Source: Exiguobacterium acetylicum (lineage in GTDB: Bacteria > Bacillota > Bacilli > Exiguobacteriales > Exiguobacteriaceae). From it: a stretch of DNA of 64,000 nucleotides. A program made the position numbers and the translations under genes. Under the pieces are notes generated by a model, which worked only from the letters and a program-made list of their open reading frames with translations, made no database searches and was not told where the DNA came from. The stretch is from NCBI RefSeq assembly GCF_019890935.1, contig NZ_CP082333.1, positions 1,576,001 to 1,640,000 of the forward strand, written 5' to 3'. Shown in pieces: positions 8,009-16,754 of this stretch. Each line of letters opens with the position of its first letter. Position 1 is the first letter of the stretch.

Positions 8009-9178
8009 ATGCAACCCATCATCGCCTTTACGATCATCATGCTCATCTGGACTGTCAGCGATTATGTTTCGAAAAAAACGAAGGCCTTATTATCTTCCTT
8101 ATTCGTTGCCTCCATTATTTTCTTAATTGGATTCAAGACGAATCTTTTTCCAGAAGATTTGTTACCGACGTCCTCATTACTGCCACTTGGTCAAACGGTC
8201 GTCGGTATGATCATCGTCCACCTCGGAACTTTGATCAGTCTTGATGAATTCAAGCGACAGTGGAAAACGTTCTTGATCGGGGTATCAGCAGTGTTAGGCA
8301 TTAGTGTCCTATTGTTTACGATCGGACGATTACTGCTTGATACCAATTACGTCTTAAGTGCGATTGCTGCCATCAGTGGTGGAACGATTTCCGTCATCAT
8401 CGTGCAGGAGGAAGCATTAAATGCTGGACTAATCTCTGTCGCTGTTTTTCCAGTCTTGATTGCAGCCTTACAAGGATTGATCGGTTTTCCGCTGACATCG
8501 ATCATTCTTCGGAAAGAAGCGCTCCGGATTCGGGACGGTGTTCGGGATGGTAGTATTACGAAACGTACGGAGCTTAATCCAGAACAAACCACTGAAAAGC
8601 AAACGATTCTTCCGGAACCGTTTCAAACGACGGCAGGTACATTGTTCGTCGTCGGAGTCGTCGTAATCATCTCGACGTTTCTCAGCGGTTTGACGAATGG
8701 CTGGCTCAATACGTTCGTCATTGCCTTGTTGCTCGGTATCGCCTTACGGGCAACTGGCGTCCTAAAACCAAACGTCTTGAACGGAATCGATGCCTATGGT
8801 CTGATGATGCTGGCGATTTTATTAATCATCTTTGGACCGCTTGCGACGACTTCATTTGCGGACCTCGTCGAACTACTCGTACCACTCTTGATTGCCTTTT
8901 CTCTTGGTGTACTAGGTATCGTATTGTTCGCGATGCTTGCCGGGAAACTGCTCGGATATTCCTATTCGATGGCGATCGCGATTGGTTTGACGTCCTTATA
9001 TGGCTTTCCAGGTACATTGATTCTCAGTCAAGAAGCTGCTAAAAATATCGGGGAGACGGAAGATGAGGTCCAAATCATTGAAAACGAAATTTTACCGAAG
9101 ATGGTCGTCGCCGGTTTTTCGACGGTGACGATTACATCCGTCTTCATCACCGGTATTTTAGCGTCGTTCATCTATTGA
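8009..9178 (+). CDS. Putative secondary transporter, 10-12 TM segments
   Basis: A 389-residue polytopic membrane protein that I cannot place in a named family with certainty. Its two halves look like a degenerate internal repeat: SAIAAISGGTISVIIVQEEA in the first and MAIAIGLTSLYGFPGTLI (then LSQEA) in the second. That pattern of two Gly-rich broken helices is typical of elevator-type or GltS/CPA-like transporters. A charged cytoplasmic loop (residues ~170-205) separates the halves. It starts 56 bp after the peptidase behind GGGAGGAAAC, suggesting it moves an amino acid or peptide linked to that enzyme. Function inferred only. Confidence 0.6.
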   Translation: MQPIIAFTIIMLIWTVSDYVSKKTKALLSSLFVASIIFLIGFKTNLFPEDLLPTSSLLPLGQTVVGMIIVHLGTLISLDEFKRQWKTFLIGVSAVLGISVLLFTIGRLLLDTNYVLSAIAAISGGTISVIIVQEEALNAGLISVAVFPVLIAALQGLIGFPLTSIILRKEALRIRDGVRDGSITKRTELNPEQTTEKQTILPEPFQTTAGTLFVVGVVVIISTFLSGLTNGWLNTFVIALLLGIALRATGVLKPNVLNGIDAYGLMMLAILLIIFGPLATTSFADLVELLVPLLIAFSLGVLGIVLFAMLAGKLLGYSYSMAIAIGLTSLYGFPGTLILSQEAAKNIGETEDEVQIIENEILPKMVVAGFSTVTITSVFITGILASFIY

Positions 9179-9193
9179 ATGGAGGTTTGGAAA

Positions 9194-9943
9194 ATGGGAT
9201 TACAAGAGGATATTAGTCGTCTGAAAAATTATTCAGGCAAGCCAGTCTTATCGGTCTATCTGAGCACTGCACCAGACAAACGGAATCAATGGCAAACGAT
9301 CTTACGTAATGAGCGAAAACGTATCCTGTCTGAACACGAAGATCAATCAGCGATTGAAGGGTGTTTTGATGCTGTTGAGCGGGCGATTCAAGAACATCGG
9401 ACGCAACTATTACGTAGTGTCGTTGCTTTCTTTACGGACGATGGTCAATTGAAGGAACTCCATCTGCTTCAAGTAGACGTGACCGATGAGGTCAGCTATG
9501 GTCCAAAAGCGAACGTCAATCAATTGGAGGTGCTTGATCATCAGTTTCCGAAAACGGGTATCGTCTTGACGCATCTCGACTCGGCATCGATTCTTGATGT
9601 TCGAGTCGGAGAAGTCGAATCAAGACGGAACTATGAACTTGATTTGGATACGGGACAATGGCGGCGTTATCAAGGACGAAGTGCACGGCAAGGGGCGTCA
9701 AGCAGTAGTCAGTCAGACGATTTCCAAGCACGTGTCAATCAGCAAGCGGAACGCTTCTATCGTGAACTAGCGTCTGAAATCGATACATTACGACGGACAC
9801 AAGACTGGGAACGACTGATTTTAATTGGTGAGCGGAGCCAGGCGAGCTATTTGGAACAAGCGTTGAAGGCAAAACCTGATCAAGTCATTCACAAAAACTT
9901 ATCGCAAGCGAGTGATCAACAGTTACTGCAACATGTATTTTGA
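9194..9943 (+). CDS. VLRF1-like bacterial eRF1-fold protein (baeRF family)
   Basis: A 249-residue protein matching the Vms1-like release factor group. The opening is KPVLSVYLSTAPDKRNQWQT with an arginine-rich helix RNERKRIL. A central loop RSARQGASSSSQSDDF carries Gly167 and Gln173, where eRF1/Vms1 proteins hold the catalytic Gly/Gln loop, and RVNQQAERFYRELASEID follows. Relatives hydrolyse peptidyl-tRNA on stalled 60S ribosomes in eukaryotes; the bacterial members are little characterised. ATG 9194 is chosen because GGAGG lies 8-12 bases upstream. It lies 15 bp after the transporter gene, so it is co-transcribed with a peptidase and a transporter. Confidence 0.72.
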   Translation: MGLQEDISRLKNYSGKPVLSVYLSTAPDKRNQWQTILRNERKRILSEHEDQSAIEGCFDAVERAIQEHRTQLLRSVVAFFTDDGQLKELHLLQVDVTDEVSYGPKANVNQLEVLDHQFPKTGIVLTHLDSASILDVRVGEVESRRNYELDLDTGQWRRYQGRSARQGASSSSQSDDFQARVNQQAERFYRELASEIDTLRRTQDWERLILIGERSQASYLEQALKAKPDQVIHKNLSQASDQQLLQHVF

Positions 9944-9948
9944 ACAAA

Positions 9949-9981
9949 AACTCCCTTAGTGAACCGTTCACTAAGGGAGTT
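9949..9981. terminator. Bidirectional terminator, 16-bp perfect palindromic stem
   Basis: AACTCCCTTAGTGAAC (9949-9964) and GTTCACTAAGGGAGTT (9966-9981) are perfect complements. The minus strand continues into TTTTTG, so it clearly ends the convergent C45-type gene and probably also the VLRF1 operon. Confidence 0.85.
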
Positions 9982-9987
9982 CGTGTA

Positions 9988-11040
9988 TTAACGCCACGTC
10001 TGTAATGTATTCGCGAACTGAATGTTCGTCTCCAGTTCACCTGTGATCTCGCTTGCTGTGAAGTCATTGCCAGCGAGCCAGTCGGCAAAGTCGAACGTGA
10101 CCGGTTCCTGATCACCACCAAGCGCGAACCAGACCTTCAACTCTTCCGGGAAGTAGGCAGACGTATGAATCGTTCCTGCCCACTGTGCATATAAATCAGC
10201 GAAGACGCCTTTATCAGTATCGTTGAGCAGTCGGAAAGCGGACTCCGCATCTTGAATCATATGTTGATGCGTCTTTAGCTCCATCATCCGACGTTTCGAG
10301 TCATCCAGGTGATAGCGGTTTTCGTGTTGCAGCAAATCGAAGTGATTGGTGCACATGTTCGATTCCCGCACTTGGACGTCGCGTGCCGTCGCCTCGATGA
10401 CGAACGAACGCGCGGATTTATCATGGACGACGTACGTGAACGATCCGCGATGTGGAATCTCCTTGACGAGTGAGATCGCATCATCGACCGACGTGCACAT
10501 CTCGAGGATGATCCGCCCGATCATGAAACTGACGAACCCATCGCCCGGGCGGCGACGGTTGATGAAGTTATAGCCCATCGCAAGCCCATGTTCATTCATC
10601 CCGTCCATCCGACCGGTCACCCGTGAAGCGGGACCGATAATTGCTGATCCGCCATCATTCGGTTGAAAGACGGAAAATCGACCATCGTATGTCATCGGAT
10701 GATAGTCGTAATTGCGGACGAGGAAATTATCACCGGTCATGATCGAACAACCACTTTTCGGTCCTTCGACCCGGTAGTGCCCAAAATGCAGTAACGTATC
10801 CGGCAGCGATAGTTCAAGTTCGTCTTGAAGTCCGAGTAGCTCGTCCCAAATATGCGGGGCGTAGCGGAGGAACATCTCCTTCGTCTCGACCGGATCGACT
10901 TGAAAGCGCGGAACACGGATCTTCCAGTTGTCCTCCCGGTTATGGAGCAACTGGTTTCGTTTGACGTAACGCCCTTGTTCGCGACCGAATTCATAATGAC
11001 TGCCGCGGAATTGTGTGATTTCATTGGCTACACGTTGCAT
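9988..11040 (-). CDS. C45-family autoproteolytic acyltransferase/hydrolase
   Basis: A 350-residue Ntn-hydrolase resembling acyl-CoA:6-aminopenicillanic acid acyltransferase and carcinine hydrolases. The candidate nucleophile is the Cys in [20 protein letters not shown], before which self-cleavage would occur. The N-terminal part holds [19 protein letters not shown], typical of the family, and [15 protein letters not shown] follows the core. ATG 11040 is chosen because AAAGGA lies 8 bases upstream; an earlier ATG overlaps that site. The substrate is unknown; relatives cleave amide bonds in small acyl-amino compounds. It is a single gene between two chemoreceptor-rich blocks. Confidence 0.82.
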   Translation of the reverse strand: MQRVANEITQFRGSHYEFGREQGRYVKRNQLLHNREDNWKIRVPRFQVDPVETKEMFLRYAPHIWDELLGLQDELELSLPDTLLHFGHYRVEGPKSGCSIMTGDNFLVRNYDYHPMTYDGRFSVFQPNDGGSAIIGPASRVTGRMDGMNEHGLAMGYNFINRRRPGDGFVSFMIGRIILEMCTSVDDAISLVKEIPHRGSFTYVVHDKSARSFVIEATARDVQVRESNMCTNHFDLLQHENRYHLDDSKRRMMELKTHQHMIQDAESAFRLLNDTDKGVFADLYAQWAGTIHTSAYFPEELKVWFALGGDQEPVTFDFADWLAGNDFTASEITGELETNIQFANTLQTWR

Positions 11041-11154
11041 ACGATTCATCCTTTCTTCAACTGCTGTATGCTGATTATATCGAACGCGAGCGAGAAAGTC
11101 GTATGGCAAGTCTTTATGAAGCACATCTAAAGTATGGGAATATTGAAAAAATAG

Positions 11155-11181
11155 TCAACTTTTTCATTCTTGAACCGATAA
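11155..11181 (+). promoter_or_regulatory. Sigma-D-like promoter of the membrane chemoreceptor
   Basis: TCAA (11155-11158), exactly 15 nt, then ACCGATAA (11174-11181), close to the motility sigma factor consensus TAAA-N15-GCCGATAA. It ends 20 bp before the chemoreceptor ATG. The same arrangement occurs before two other signalling genes in this window. Confidence 0.65.
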
Positions 11182-11201
11182 CAAAAACGGGAGGGGATGG
11201 A

Positions 11202-12908
11202 ATGAAACACATGTCAGTCAGACGGAAGATACAAGCTTTGATCGCAACAGCCGTCGTTGCGATGCTTTTGATTGCGGGGGCAGGACTCTATTTCTTGAAT
11301 CAGATGTCGAATGCTTCCCGAGCGATGTATCAGGAAAACTTATTACCGATCCAGGAAGTGGCTCAAATCCGGATTGATACACGCGCGCTCGATTCGTTTT
11401 TAGTCGAGATGATGTTAACGAAGGACGAGGCACGGGTCACGGAACTGCAAGCTGACATCGATACGCGTCAGGAACAGATTCGCGCATCCGTCACGAAAAT
11501 CGAAAAAGCAGGACACTTTAATGCGCAAGAGAAGAAACAGCTCGAAGAATTAAAGGATAATGTCCTCGCCTATGATAATTCGATGACGATCGTCCAGGAT
11601 GCGGCGACGCGCAACGAAACCGAAGAAGCCTATACGGCATACACGCAAGGTCTAGAACAAGTCCGGGATAACGTCGCAAATTCTGCGAAGTCATTGATGG
11701 CTTCGATGACAAAACAAGCAAAGACGCTAGATGCTCAGAATCAAGCAGAAAAACAAACGGCCTTTTACTTAATGCTCGGTATTTTTTTACTCGCGGTCCT
11801 CTTGTTTGCAGGACTTGCCATGTACATTACACGTCTCATCACGCGTCCGATTCGTCAATTGCAGGGATGGATGGATCAATCGGGGAACGGGGATTTGACC
11901 GTCCGTGGAACATACGACTCAAAAGACGAGCTTGGACAGTTGACGACGTCCTTCAATGAAATGATTGCGTCACAGCAACAAGTCGTGCTTGAACTAACCG
12001 GTACGGCTGACCGTGTCGCTGTTGCGTCGGACGAGTTGAGCGTCAATGCGGAATCGACGACGAAAGCGACGGAAATGGTCGCCGTGACGATGGAAGAGAT
12101 GGCAAGCGGTGCAAGTCAACAATTGCATCAAGTATCGGATGCCTCACGGACGATTGAAGAGTTGACGACGTCGGTCCGTTACGTCGCCGGTAATGCGCAA
12201 CAAATGACGGAACGCACAGCGGATGCGATGGAAAAAGTCGCACTCGGTGGTCAAGTCGTTGGAACTCTCGGGACCCAAATGGAACGAATTCAAGAAGATG
12301 TCTCTCGACTGAGCCGTGTTATTGATGGTCTTGGTAACCGATCGCAGGAAATCGGTCAAATCACGGATTCCATCAAAGGTGTCGCGGCACAAACGAACTT
12401 GCTCGCATTAAACGCAGCAATCGAGGCAGCTCGCGCCGGTGAACAAGGGCGCGGATTCGCCGTCGTCGCAGCGGAAGTCAAGACGCTCGCGGAGCAGTCG
12501 GCGGTCTCGGCAAAACAGATCGAGTCGTTGATACGGGTCATTCAACAAGAGACGGAAGCATCGGTCGCCTCGATGGAGAAAGTCTCAACCGAGATGACGA
12601 GCGGGATTGCCGTTGCCGATCAAGCCGGTGCCTCATTCTCAGAAATCGAGACAGCGATCACCGACGTGACAGGGCACGTCGAAGAAGTGTCTGGTGCCGT
12701 ACAGGAAATGGCGGCAGCAAGTGAGCAGATTGCCTCTGTCATGCGAACGATTCAAGCAGTGACGGAAGGGACTGCTGCCGGAACACAAAACATCTCCGCT
12801 TCGACCGAGGAGCAGATGGCGTCGATGGAAGAAATCTCATCCGCGTCCCAATCACTCGCGACGATGGCAGATGATTTAAAACAAGTCACAGGTAGATTCA
12901 CTGTGTAA
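11202..12908 (+). CDS. Membrane methyl-accepting chemotaxis protein (4HB_MCP-HAMP)
   Basis: A 568-residue transmembrane chemoreceptor. TM1 is at ~10-32 ([20 protein letters not shown]), a four-helix-bundle ligand domain follows, TM2 is at ~188-210 ([20 protein letters not shown]) and then a HAMP domain. The signalling hairpin shows [20 protein letters not shown] with flanking Glu/Gln pairs for methylation. ATG 11202 is chosen over the longer frame because GGGAGGGGATGGA precedes it. The ligand is unknown. Transcription probably depends on the motility sigma factor through the promoter just upstream. Confidence 0.92.
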   Translation: MKHMSVRRKIQALIATAVVAMLLIAGAGLYFLNQMSNASRAMYQENLLPIQEVAQIRIDTRALDSFLVEMMLTKDEARVTELQADIDTRQEQIRASVTKIEKAGHFNAQEKKQLEELKDNVLAYDNSMTIVQDAATRNETEEAYTAYTQGLEQVRDNVANSAKSLMASMTKQAKTLDAQNQAEKQTAFYLMLGIFLLAVLLFAGLAMYITRLITRPIRQLQGWMDQSGNGDLTVRGTYDSKDELGQLTTSFNEMIASQQQVVLELTGTADRVAVASDELSVNAESTTKATEMVAVTMEEMASGASQQLHQVSDASRTIEELTTSVRYVAGNAQQMTERTADAMEKVALGGQVVGTLGTQMERIQEDVSRLSRVIDGLGNRSQEIGQITDSIKGVAAQTNLLALNAAIEAARAGEQGRGFAVVAAEVKTLAEQSAVSAKQIESLIRVIQQETEASVASMEKVSTEMTSGIAVADQAGASFSEIETAITDVTGHVEEVSGAVQEMAAASEQIASVMRTIQAVTEGTAAGTQNISASTEEQMASMEEISSASQSLATMADDLKQVTGRFTV

Positions 12909-12919
12909 GATATTGAACG

Positions 12920-12957
12920 ACGACCATGTGGGTAATCCATCATGGTCGTTTTTTTTA
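12920..12957 (+). terminator. Terminator after the membrane chemoreceptor
   Basis: ACGACCATG (12920-12928) pairs with CATGGTCGT (12941-12949) and runs into eight T residues. Confidence 0.88.
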
Positions 12958-13050
12958 TTTGTGGTAATGAATGGAAAACAAGCAGGGGAGTAAGCGTGTG
13001 GCGTCGTATGTACAGGTTAAGTAAGAATGATACAAAGCAGCAGATAGATG

Positions 13051-13554
13051 TTATGAAAGTGATTGAAGAAACTGTTTGACAGCACGGCGGGACGTCAAAT
13101 GAATGACCTGTTTATCGGACGTCGCTGTAAGCGTTGAGAGGATATTCGGTCGTTTATCAATCGGAAAACGCCAAATCCATTTCAGAAAATCGAACGATAG
13201 TTTCTCCGGGCAGTCTGCTGCCATATCCGGTCGACCGGTTTTGCGGTAGCGCCAGGTCCGTTTCAGCGCCCGGTACAGACAGAGTGTCCGCGGTAAATCA
13301 AGGAAAATGATCGTATCCGCGGCATTGATTCGTAAGTCAAGCGTTCCACCGTAGTTGCCGTCAATGATCCACGTGTCGCGCGACGTGAGCGTATGTTGAA
13401 TCTGGCGTTGCTCCTCACGCGAAACCGCCTCCCAGTTCGGGCGCCATAATAAGGTGTCGAGGTGATCGACGGGATAACCGAGTTTTTTGCCCATCTTGCG
13501 GGCAAGCGTCGATTTACCGGATCCACCGGAACCAATCAGGATGATCTTTCGCAT
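13051..13554 (-). CDS. FlaR-like P-loop NTPase (adenylate kinase-like)
   Basis: A 167-residue P-loop protein of the 'DNA topology modulation protein FlaR' group. The Walker A is GSGGSGKSTLARKMG at the N-terminus, followed by HLDTLLWRPNWEAVSREEQ and the family motif WIIDGNYGGTLDLRI. An Arg-rich lid (RALKRTWRYRKTGRPDM) comes later. The fold suggests a small nucleotide or metabolite kinase; the topology role is historical and not supported by the sequence. ATG 13554 has TAGGAGG upstream. It is convergent with the chemoreceptor and divergent from a small membrane protein. Confidence 0.82.
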   Translation of the reverse strand: MRKIILIGSGGSGKSTLARKMGKKLGYPVDHLDTLLWRPNWEAVSREEQRQIQHTLTSRDTWIIDGNYGGTLDLRINAADTIIFLDLPRTLCLYRALKRTWRYRKTGRPDMAADCPEKLSFDFLKWIWRFPIDKRPNILSTLTATSDKQVIHLTSRRAVKQFLQSLS

Positions 13555-13635
13555 GCAATACCTCCTATTTTTTGTCATAGGAATCGATCATACCACGGTT
13601 TTCTAGTCGAGGATAGAACGAAAGGAGTGAAAAAG

Positions 13636-14058
13636 ATGGTACCAAATTTCATAATCGAAGGGATGACGATCGTTTTTACACTACTCGTAATCGGTTGCGG
13701 CGTGATATTCCTGCCGCAGCGATGGAAGCGGTATGGTTTGATTTTACTTGGTTTGGTGGCAATCGGGTGCAGTTCCTTTTGGTACATCCGACCGACGCTC
13801 GTCAATCAACAGATTGCTGAGAATACGAAGCGCGCAAAAGTAGAACTGGCACGCCAGTTTCCAGGTGAAGCATATACGATGAGACCACAGAAGTTTTCAT
13901 ACGAATCGTCAGCAAATCCGTATACGATTGAAGTCGAATTCGCGAATGAACCGAACATGATTTATATGTTGCAATTTCGTGAAAAAGATATCGAGTTAGC
14001 GGGTTATGTCATCAAAAATGAAGACATTTCTTATGAACAACAACATCAATTCAAATAA
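13636..14058 (+). CDS. Small membrane protein of unknown function
   Basis: 140 residues. Two N-terminal membrane segments (FIIEGMTIVFTLLVIGCGVI; YGLILLGLVAIGCSSFWYI) precede a ~85-residue soluble part rich in Tyr and charged residues (MRPQKFSYESSANPYTIEVE). I do not recognise a family. ATG 13636 follows AAAGGAGTG. It is a single gene followed by a terminator shared with the rhodopsin gene. Confidence 0.6.
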   Translation: MVPNFIIEGMTIVFTLLVIGCGVIFLPQRWKRYGLILLGLVAIGCSSFWYIRPTLVNQQIAENTKRAKVELARQFPGEAYTMRPQKFSYESSANPYTIEVEFANEPNMIYMLQFREKDIELAGYVIKNEDISYEQQHQFK

Positions 14059-14087
14059 AGACCGGATGTTTTGAGCATCCGGTCTTT
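14057..14087. terminator. Bidirectional terminator next to the rhodopsin gene
   Basis: Perfect 12-bp stem: AAAGACCGGATG (14057-14068) and CATCCGGTCTTT (14076-14087), between convergent genes. Confidence 0.85.
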
Positions 14088-14090
14088 TGA

Positions 14091-14837
14091 TTAAGTGGAT
14101 TTCAATTTTTGTGTTGCGGACATCGTCTTGACGGCGAAGAAAGCAATCAGACCGAATCCTACCTTGTTGATCAAGTCCGCAAAGTTATAGATCAATTCGC
14201 GGACGAGCTGCACTTCGATGCCGGGTGCAAACAAGGTGACCGCGTAACCGACTGGATAAATCGCCCATCCAATCAAGATGAACAAGCGCATTTGCAGCAA
14301 GGCTTTGCGAATTGGGGCAGGCTTATCTTCAGCGGCTTTCGTGACATTCGTGAACAAGAGATAAATGATATAGAACCATGCGACACAACCGACGACGTAT
14401 GCCCAAAGACCGAGTTGCGTGAAGCCACCCGCCAGATTAATCGACGACTCGCCGATATACCCACCGATGATCATGATGATGTCGGCGATGACGAGTTTCG
14501 TTAGAAGGGAACGTCCTTTTCCACCTTTTAAACCGAGCAACAGCGGAAACTTGATCAGCAAGAGAGGCGTCGTCACAAGCCAGTCGATGTAGCGGATTTC
14601 AGTCGGAAAGCCATCGATCTCCGACAACAAACCCGATTCCCCGACAGCTTGCTTCATGAAATAATAATGAATCGCAGCGACGAACGTGACGAGTGCAGCG
14701 ACTGTTGCGGTCGAGCGGTATTCCGGGGCGAGGGAATTTCGTTCGATGAGAAAATAGAGCGTACCGGCGGCCATTCCGACGAATCCGACCCAGAACATAT
14801 ACTGGGTCGCAAGAACGAGAAGGTTGACGTCTTCCAT
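14091..14837 (-). CDS. Light-driven proton-pumping rhodopsin (ESR type)
   Basis: A 248-residue seven-helix retinal protein. Key residues sit at the numbers known for Exiguobacterium sibiricum rhodopsin. D85 (RYIDWLVTTP) is the Schiff-base proton acceptor and H57 (VAAIHYYF) is its partner. K96 (LLLIKFPLL) stands where most pumps have a carboxylic proton donor, and K225 (FADLINKVGFG) binds retinal. It should pump protons out of the cell in light. RBS AAAAGGAG lies 9 bases before the ATG. No carotenoid cleavage or carotenoid synthesis gene lies next to it in this window, so retinal must come from genes elsewhere or from outside. Confidence 0.96.
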   Translation of the reverse strand: MEDVNLLVLATQYMFWVGFVGMAAGTLYFLIERNSLAPEYRSTATVAALVTFVAAIHYYFMKQAVGESGLLSEIDGFPTEIRYIDWLVTTPLLLIKFPLLLGLKGGKGRSLLTKLVIADIIMIIGGYIGESSINLAGGFTQLGLWAYVVGCVAWFYIIYLLFTNVTKAAEDKPAPIRKALLQMRLFILIGWAIYPVGYAVTLFAPGIEVQLVRELIYNFADLINKVGFGLIAFFAVKTMSATQKLKST

Positions 14838-14988
14838 GTTGTTTCGACTCCTTTTCGTAAGTGGACACGACCTTTCATACTTTTATTTTACTGACGATAC
14901 AGTCTTCAGACACCATGTCGAAACGCTCTTGATGTGTGGTCTATCAACGGTTTGACAACATTTTGACACACTTGAGGAGGAGTGACGG

Positions 14989-15429
14989 ATGCCGAGTAAA
15001 CGAATGGATCATATCAGCCTGAACGTCGTGAATTTAGAAGAAGCGATTCACTTTTTTTCGCTTTGTGGTCTCGAAGTACGCGGACGATGGGAGATGAAAG
15101 GAGAAATACTCGATCGTTTATTAAATTTAGAGGGAGCGGAGACGGAGTGTGTTGCACTCGGATTACCAGGTGAAGCAATCTGGCTTGAACTCGTTCGATT
15201 TAAACACCCGCGTGACACGCCTTCCGTGATCCAATCCGTCCACGCAGGTGGATTGCGTCATCTCTGTTTTGAAGTAACGGCACTCGCCGCGATCGTCGAA
15301 CGTTTAGCGGACAATGGATATCAGTCGATTGGCGACGTCGCGAATTACGAAAATGAGTATCGCCTATGTTACGTAAGAGGACCAGAAGGCGTGATCATTG
15401 AGTTGGCAGAAAAAATCGGACCTGTCTAA
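14989..15429 (+). CDS. VOC-superfamily (glyoxalase-like) protein
   Basis: A 146-residue protein of the vicinal oxygen chelate fold. It opens with KRMDHISLNVVNLEEAIHFF and has the second-half metal-site region AGGLRHLCFEVTALAAIVE and GPEGVIIELAEKI. The His and Glu ligands in DHISL, IWLELV, LRHLCF and IIELAE are consistent with a divalent metal centre. The reaction is not predictable; lyase, dioxygenase and resistance functions all occur. RBS GAGGAGGAG lies before the ATG. It is divergent from the rhodopsin gene. Confidence 0.82.
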   Translation: MPSKRMDHISLNVVNLEEAIHFFSLCGLEVRGRWEMKGEILDRLLNLEGAETECVALGLPGEAIWLELVRFKHPRDTPSVIQSVHAGGLRHLCFEVTALAAIVERLADNGYQSIGDVANYENEYRLCYVRGPEGVIIELAEKIGPV

Positions 15430-15441
15430 GACTGGTCCGAT
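15415..15441. terminator. Hairpin between convergent VOC and flavoprotein genes
   Basis: ATCGGACC (15415-15422) pairs with GGTCCGAT (15434-15441). The left arm overlaps the last codons of the VOC gene. Only a short T-rich tail follows. Confidence 0.55.
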
Positions 15442-15449
15442 GTATATTG

Positions 15450-16718
15450 TTAAGAACAACAGGAAGTCGATGATTGTGGCAGGGAAACGTTGCACACACC
15501 CGTCTCTGGTAATGATAACTTGACCTGCTTCGCACGTGCCTCGTCTCCGACAAGAAAAGCAACGATTGATCGAACTTGTTCATAACCGGTCGCAAGCAGG
15601 AAAGTCGGAGCACGACCGTAACTTTTTGCACCGACTAGATAAAGTCCGAGATCTGGATGACGTAACTCTGCTTCTCCATGTGGACGGACAGTTCCGCAAC
15701 TATGAAGGTTCGGATCAATCAGAGGAGCAAGTATTCGACTACTCTCGGTGACAGGGTCGATGTCAAGCCGTACTTCCTCGAGGAACGAAAAGTCGGGTCG
15801 ACTTCCTGCGTTGACGATCAACTGATCGATGTGATGCAGGGACCGGCCATCTTGAGCAGTGATGTCAAACGACTTCCCTTTCGATTCAATGGATTGGGTC
15901 TTGAAGCTGGAGTGAACCCTAATCTGATCTCGTTCAACGAGCTGACGGATACGCGAACCGAGTGCTCCGCGACCTTCCAATGCATCCTTGTCTTCTCCGC
16001 CGTAGGCTTGAACGGGGTCCGATTTGCGAAGAATCCAATGAATCTCCGTTTCAGGGTGTTGCGCTTTAATGGAAACGAGTTCAAGGAGCGAGTTCAAAGC
16101 CGAGTGCCCGCTACCGATGACAGCGACGGATTGATTCGCGAAAACAACAGTATCACGTTTCGCATCTACGATCGAATACCGGACAGATAAGTTCTGCTCG
16201 ATTTCGACTCGATGTCCGGAACTGATTGCAGGGTTTGGTCGCCCGAGGACGCCAGACGCATCGATGACCGCGCGAGCGAGAATATGTTTACGACCATTCG
16301 GCGTATCTATAACTAATTCGAACGGCGTTACTTCACGTGAGGCATTTGTCATCTTGTCTAGGCCTGCCCGTGAAATCGAGAGAATCTTATGTTGGAAATG
16401 TAGAGAGGGAGCAATTTCCGGTAATGCAGCAAGTGGGGCAAGGTATTGTTTGATCAATTCAGTTCCGGTCGGCACAGCATCGTTTGCTGGTGCGATCCAT
16501 TCCGTCAGCTCGAGCAAGTGACGTGCTGCGTCACTAATATTGTATTGCCACGTCGAAAACATCCGGACGTGCTCCCATTGTTTGATATGATGGGCAATCG
16601 AAGGACCTTTCTCAAATAGTAAAAACGATTGACCTTCCACTACAAGTTGAGCTGCAGCTGCAAGACCGATCGGACCGGCACCGATAATGACGATGGGGTG
16701 GGAAGAAGCGTATGACAT
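15450..16718 (-). CDS. FAD/NAD(P)-binding monooxygenase-like flavoprotein (ArsO-like)
   Basis: A 422-residue class B-type flavoprotein. The FAD-binding GAGPIGLAAAAQLV is near the N-terminus, the NAD(P) motif VIGSGHSALNSLLELV is central, and a second conserved block is VNAGSRPDFSFLEEVRLD. The C-terminus ends in a cysteine-rich tail (C409, C420, C421; STSCCS), unusual for the family and suggestive of soft-metal or metalloid binding. ATG 16718 follows AAGGAGG. It is transcribed after the cysteine-rich MarR gene, with 36 bp between them. With the ArsN1-like gene this suggests an organoarsenical or arsenite role; related proteins in ars operons are called ArsO. That role is inference. Confidence 0.75.
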   Translation of the reverse strand: MSYASSHPIVIIGAGPIGLAAAAQLVVEGQSFLLFEKGPSIAHHIKQWEHVRMFSTWQYNISDAARHLLELTEWIAPANDAVPTGTELIKQYLAPLAALPEIAPSLHFQHKILSISRAGLDKMTNASREVTPFELVIDTPNGRKHILARAVIDASGVLGRPNPAISSGHRVEIEQNLSVRYSIVDAKRDTVVFANQSVAVIGSGHSALNSLLELVSIKAQHPETEIHWILRKSDPVQAYGGEDKDALEGRGALGSRIRQLVERDQIRVHSSFKTQSIESKGKSFDITAQDGRSLHHIDQLIVNAGSRPDFSFLEEVRLDIDPVTESSRILAPLIDPNLHSCGTVRPHGEAELRHPDLGLYLVGAKSYGRAPTFLLATGYEQVRSIVAFLVGDEARAKQVKLSLPETGVCNVSLPQSSTSCCS

Positions 16719-16754
16719 GAATAAAACCTCCTTTTTATTTGTAAGTTGCAAGTA

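Noticed and set aside
15678-16190. 170-codon plus-strand frame
   Set aside because: Antisense shadow of the flavoprotein gene, no ribosome site.
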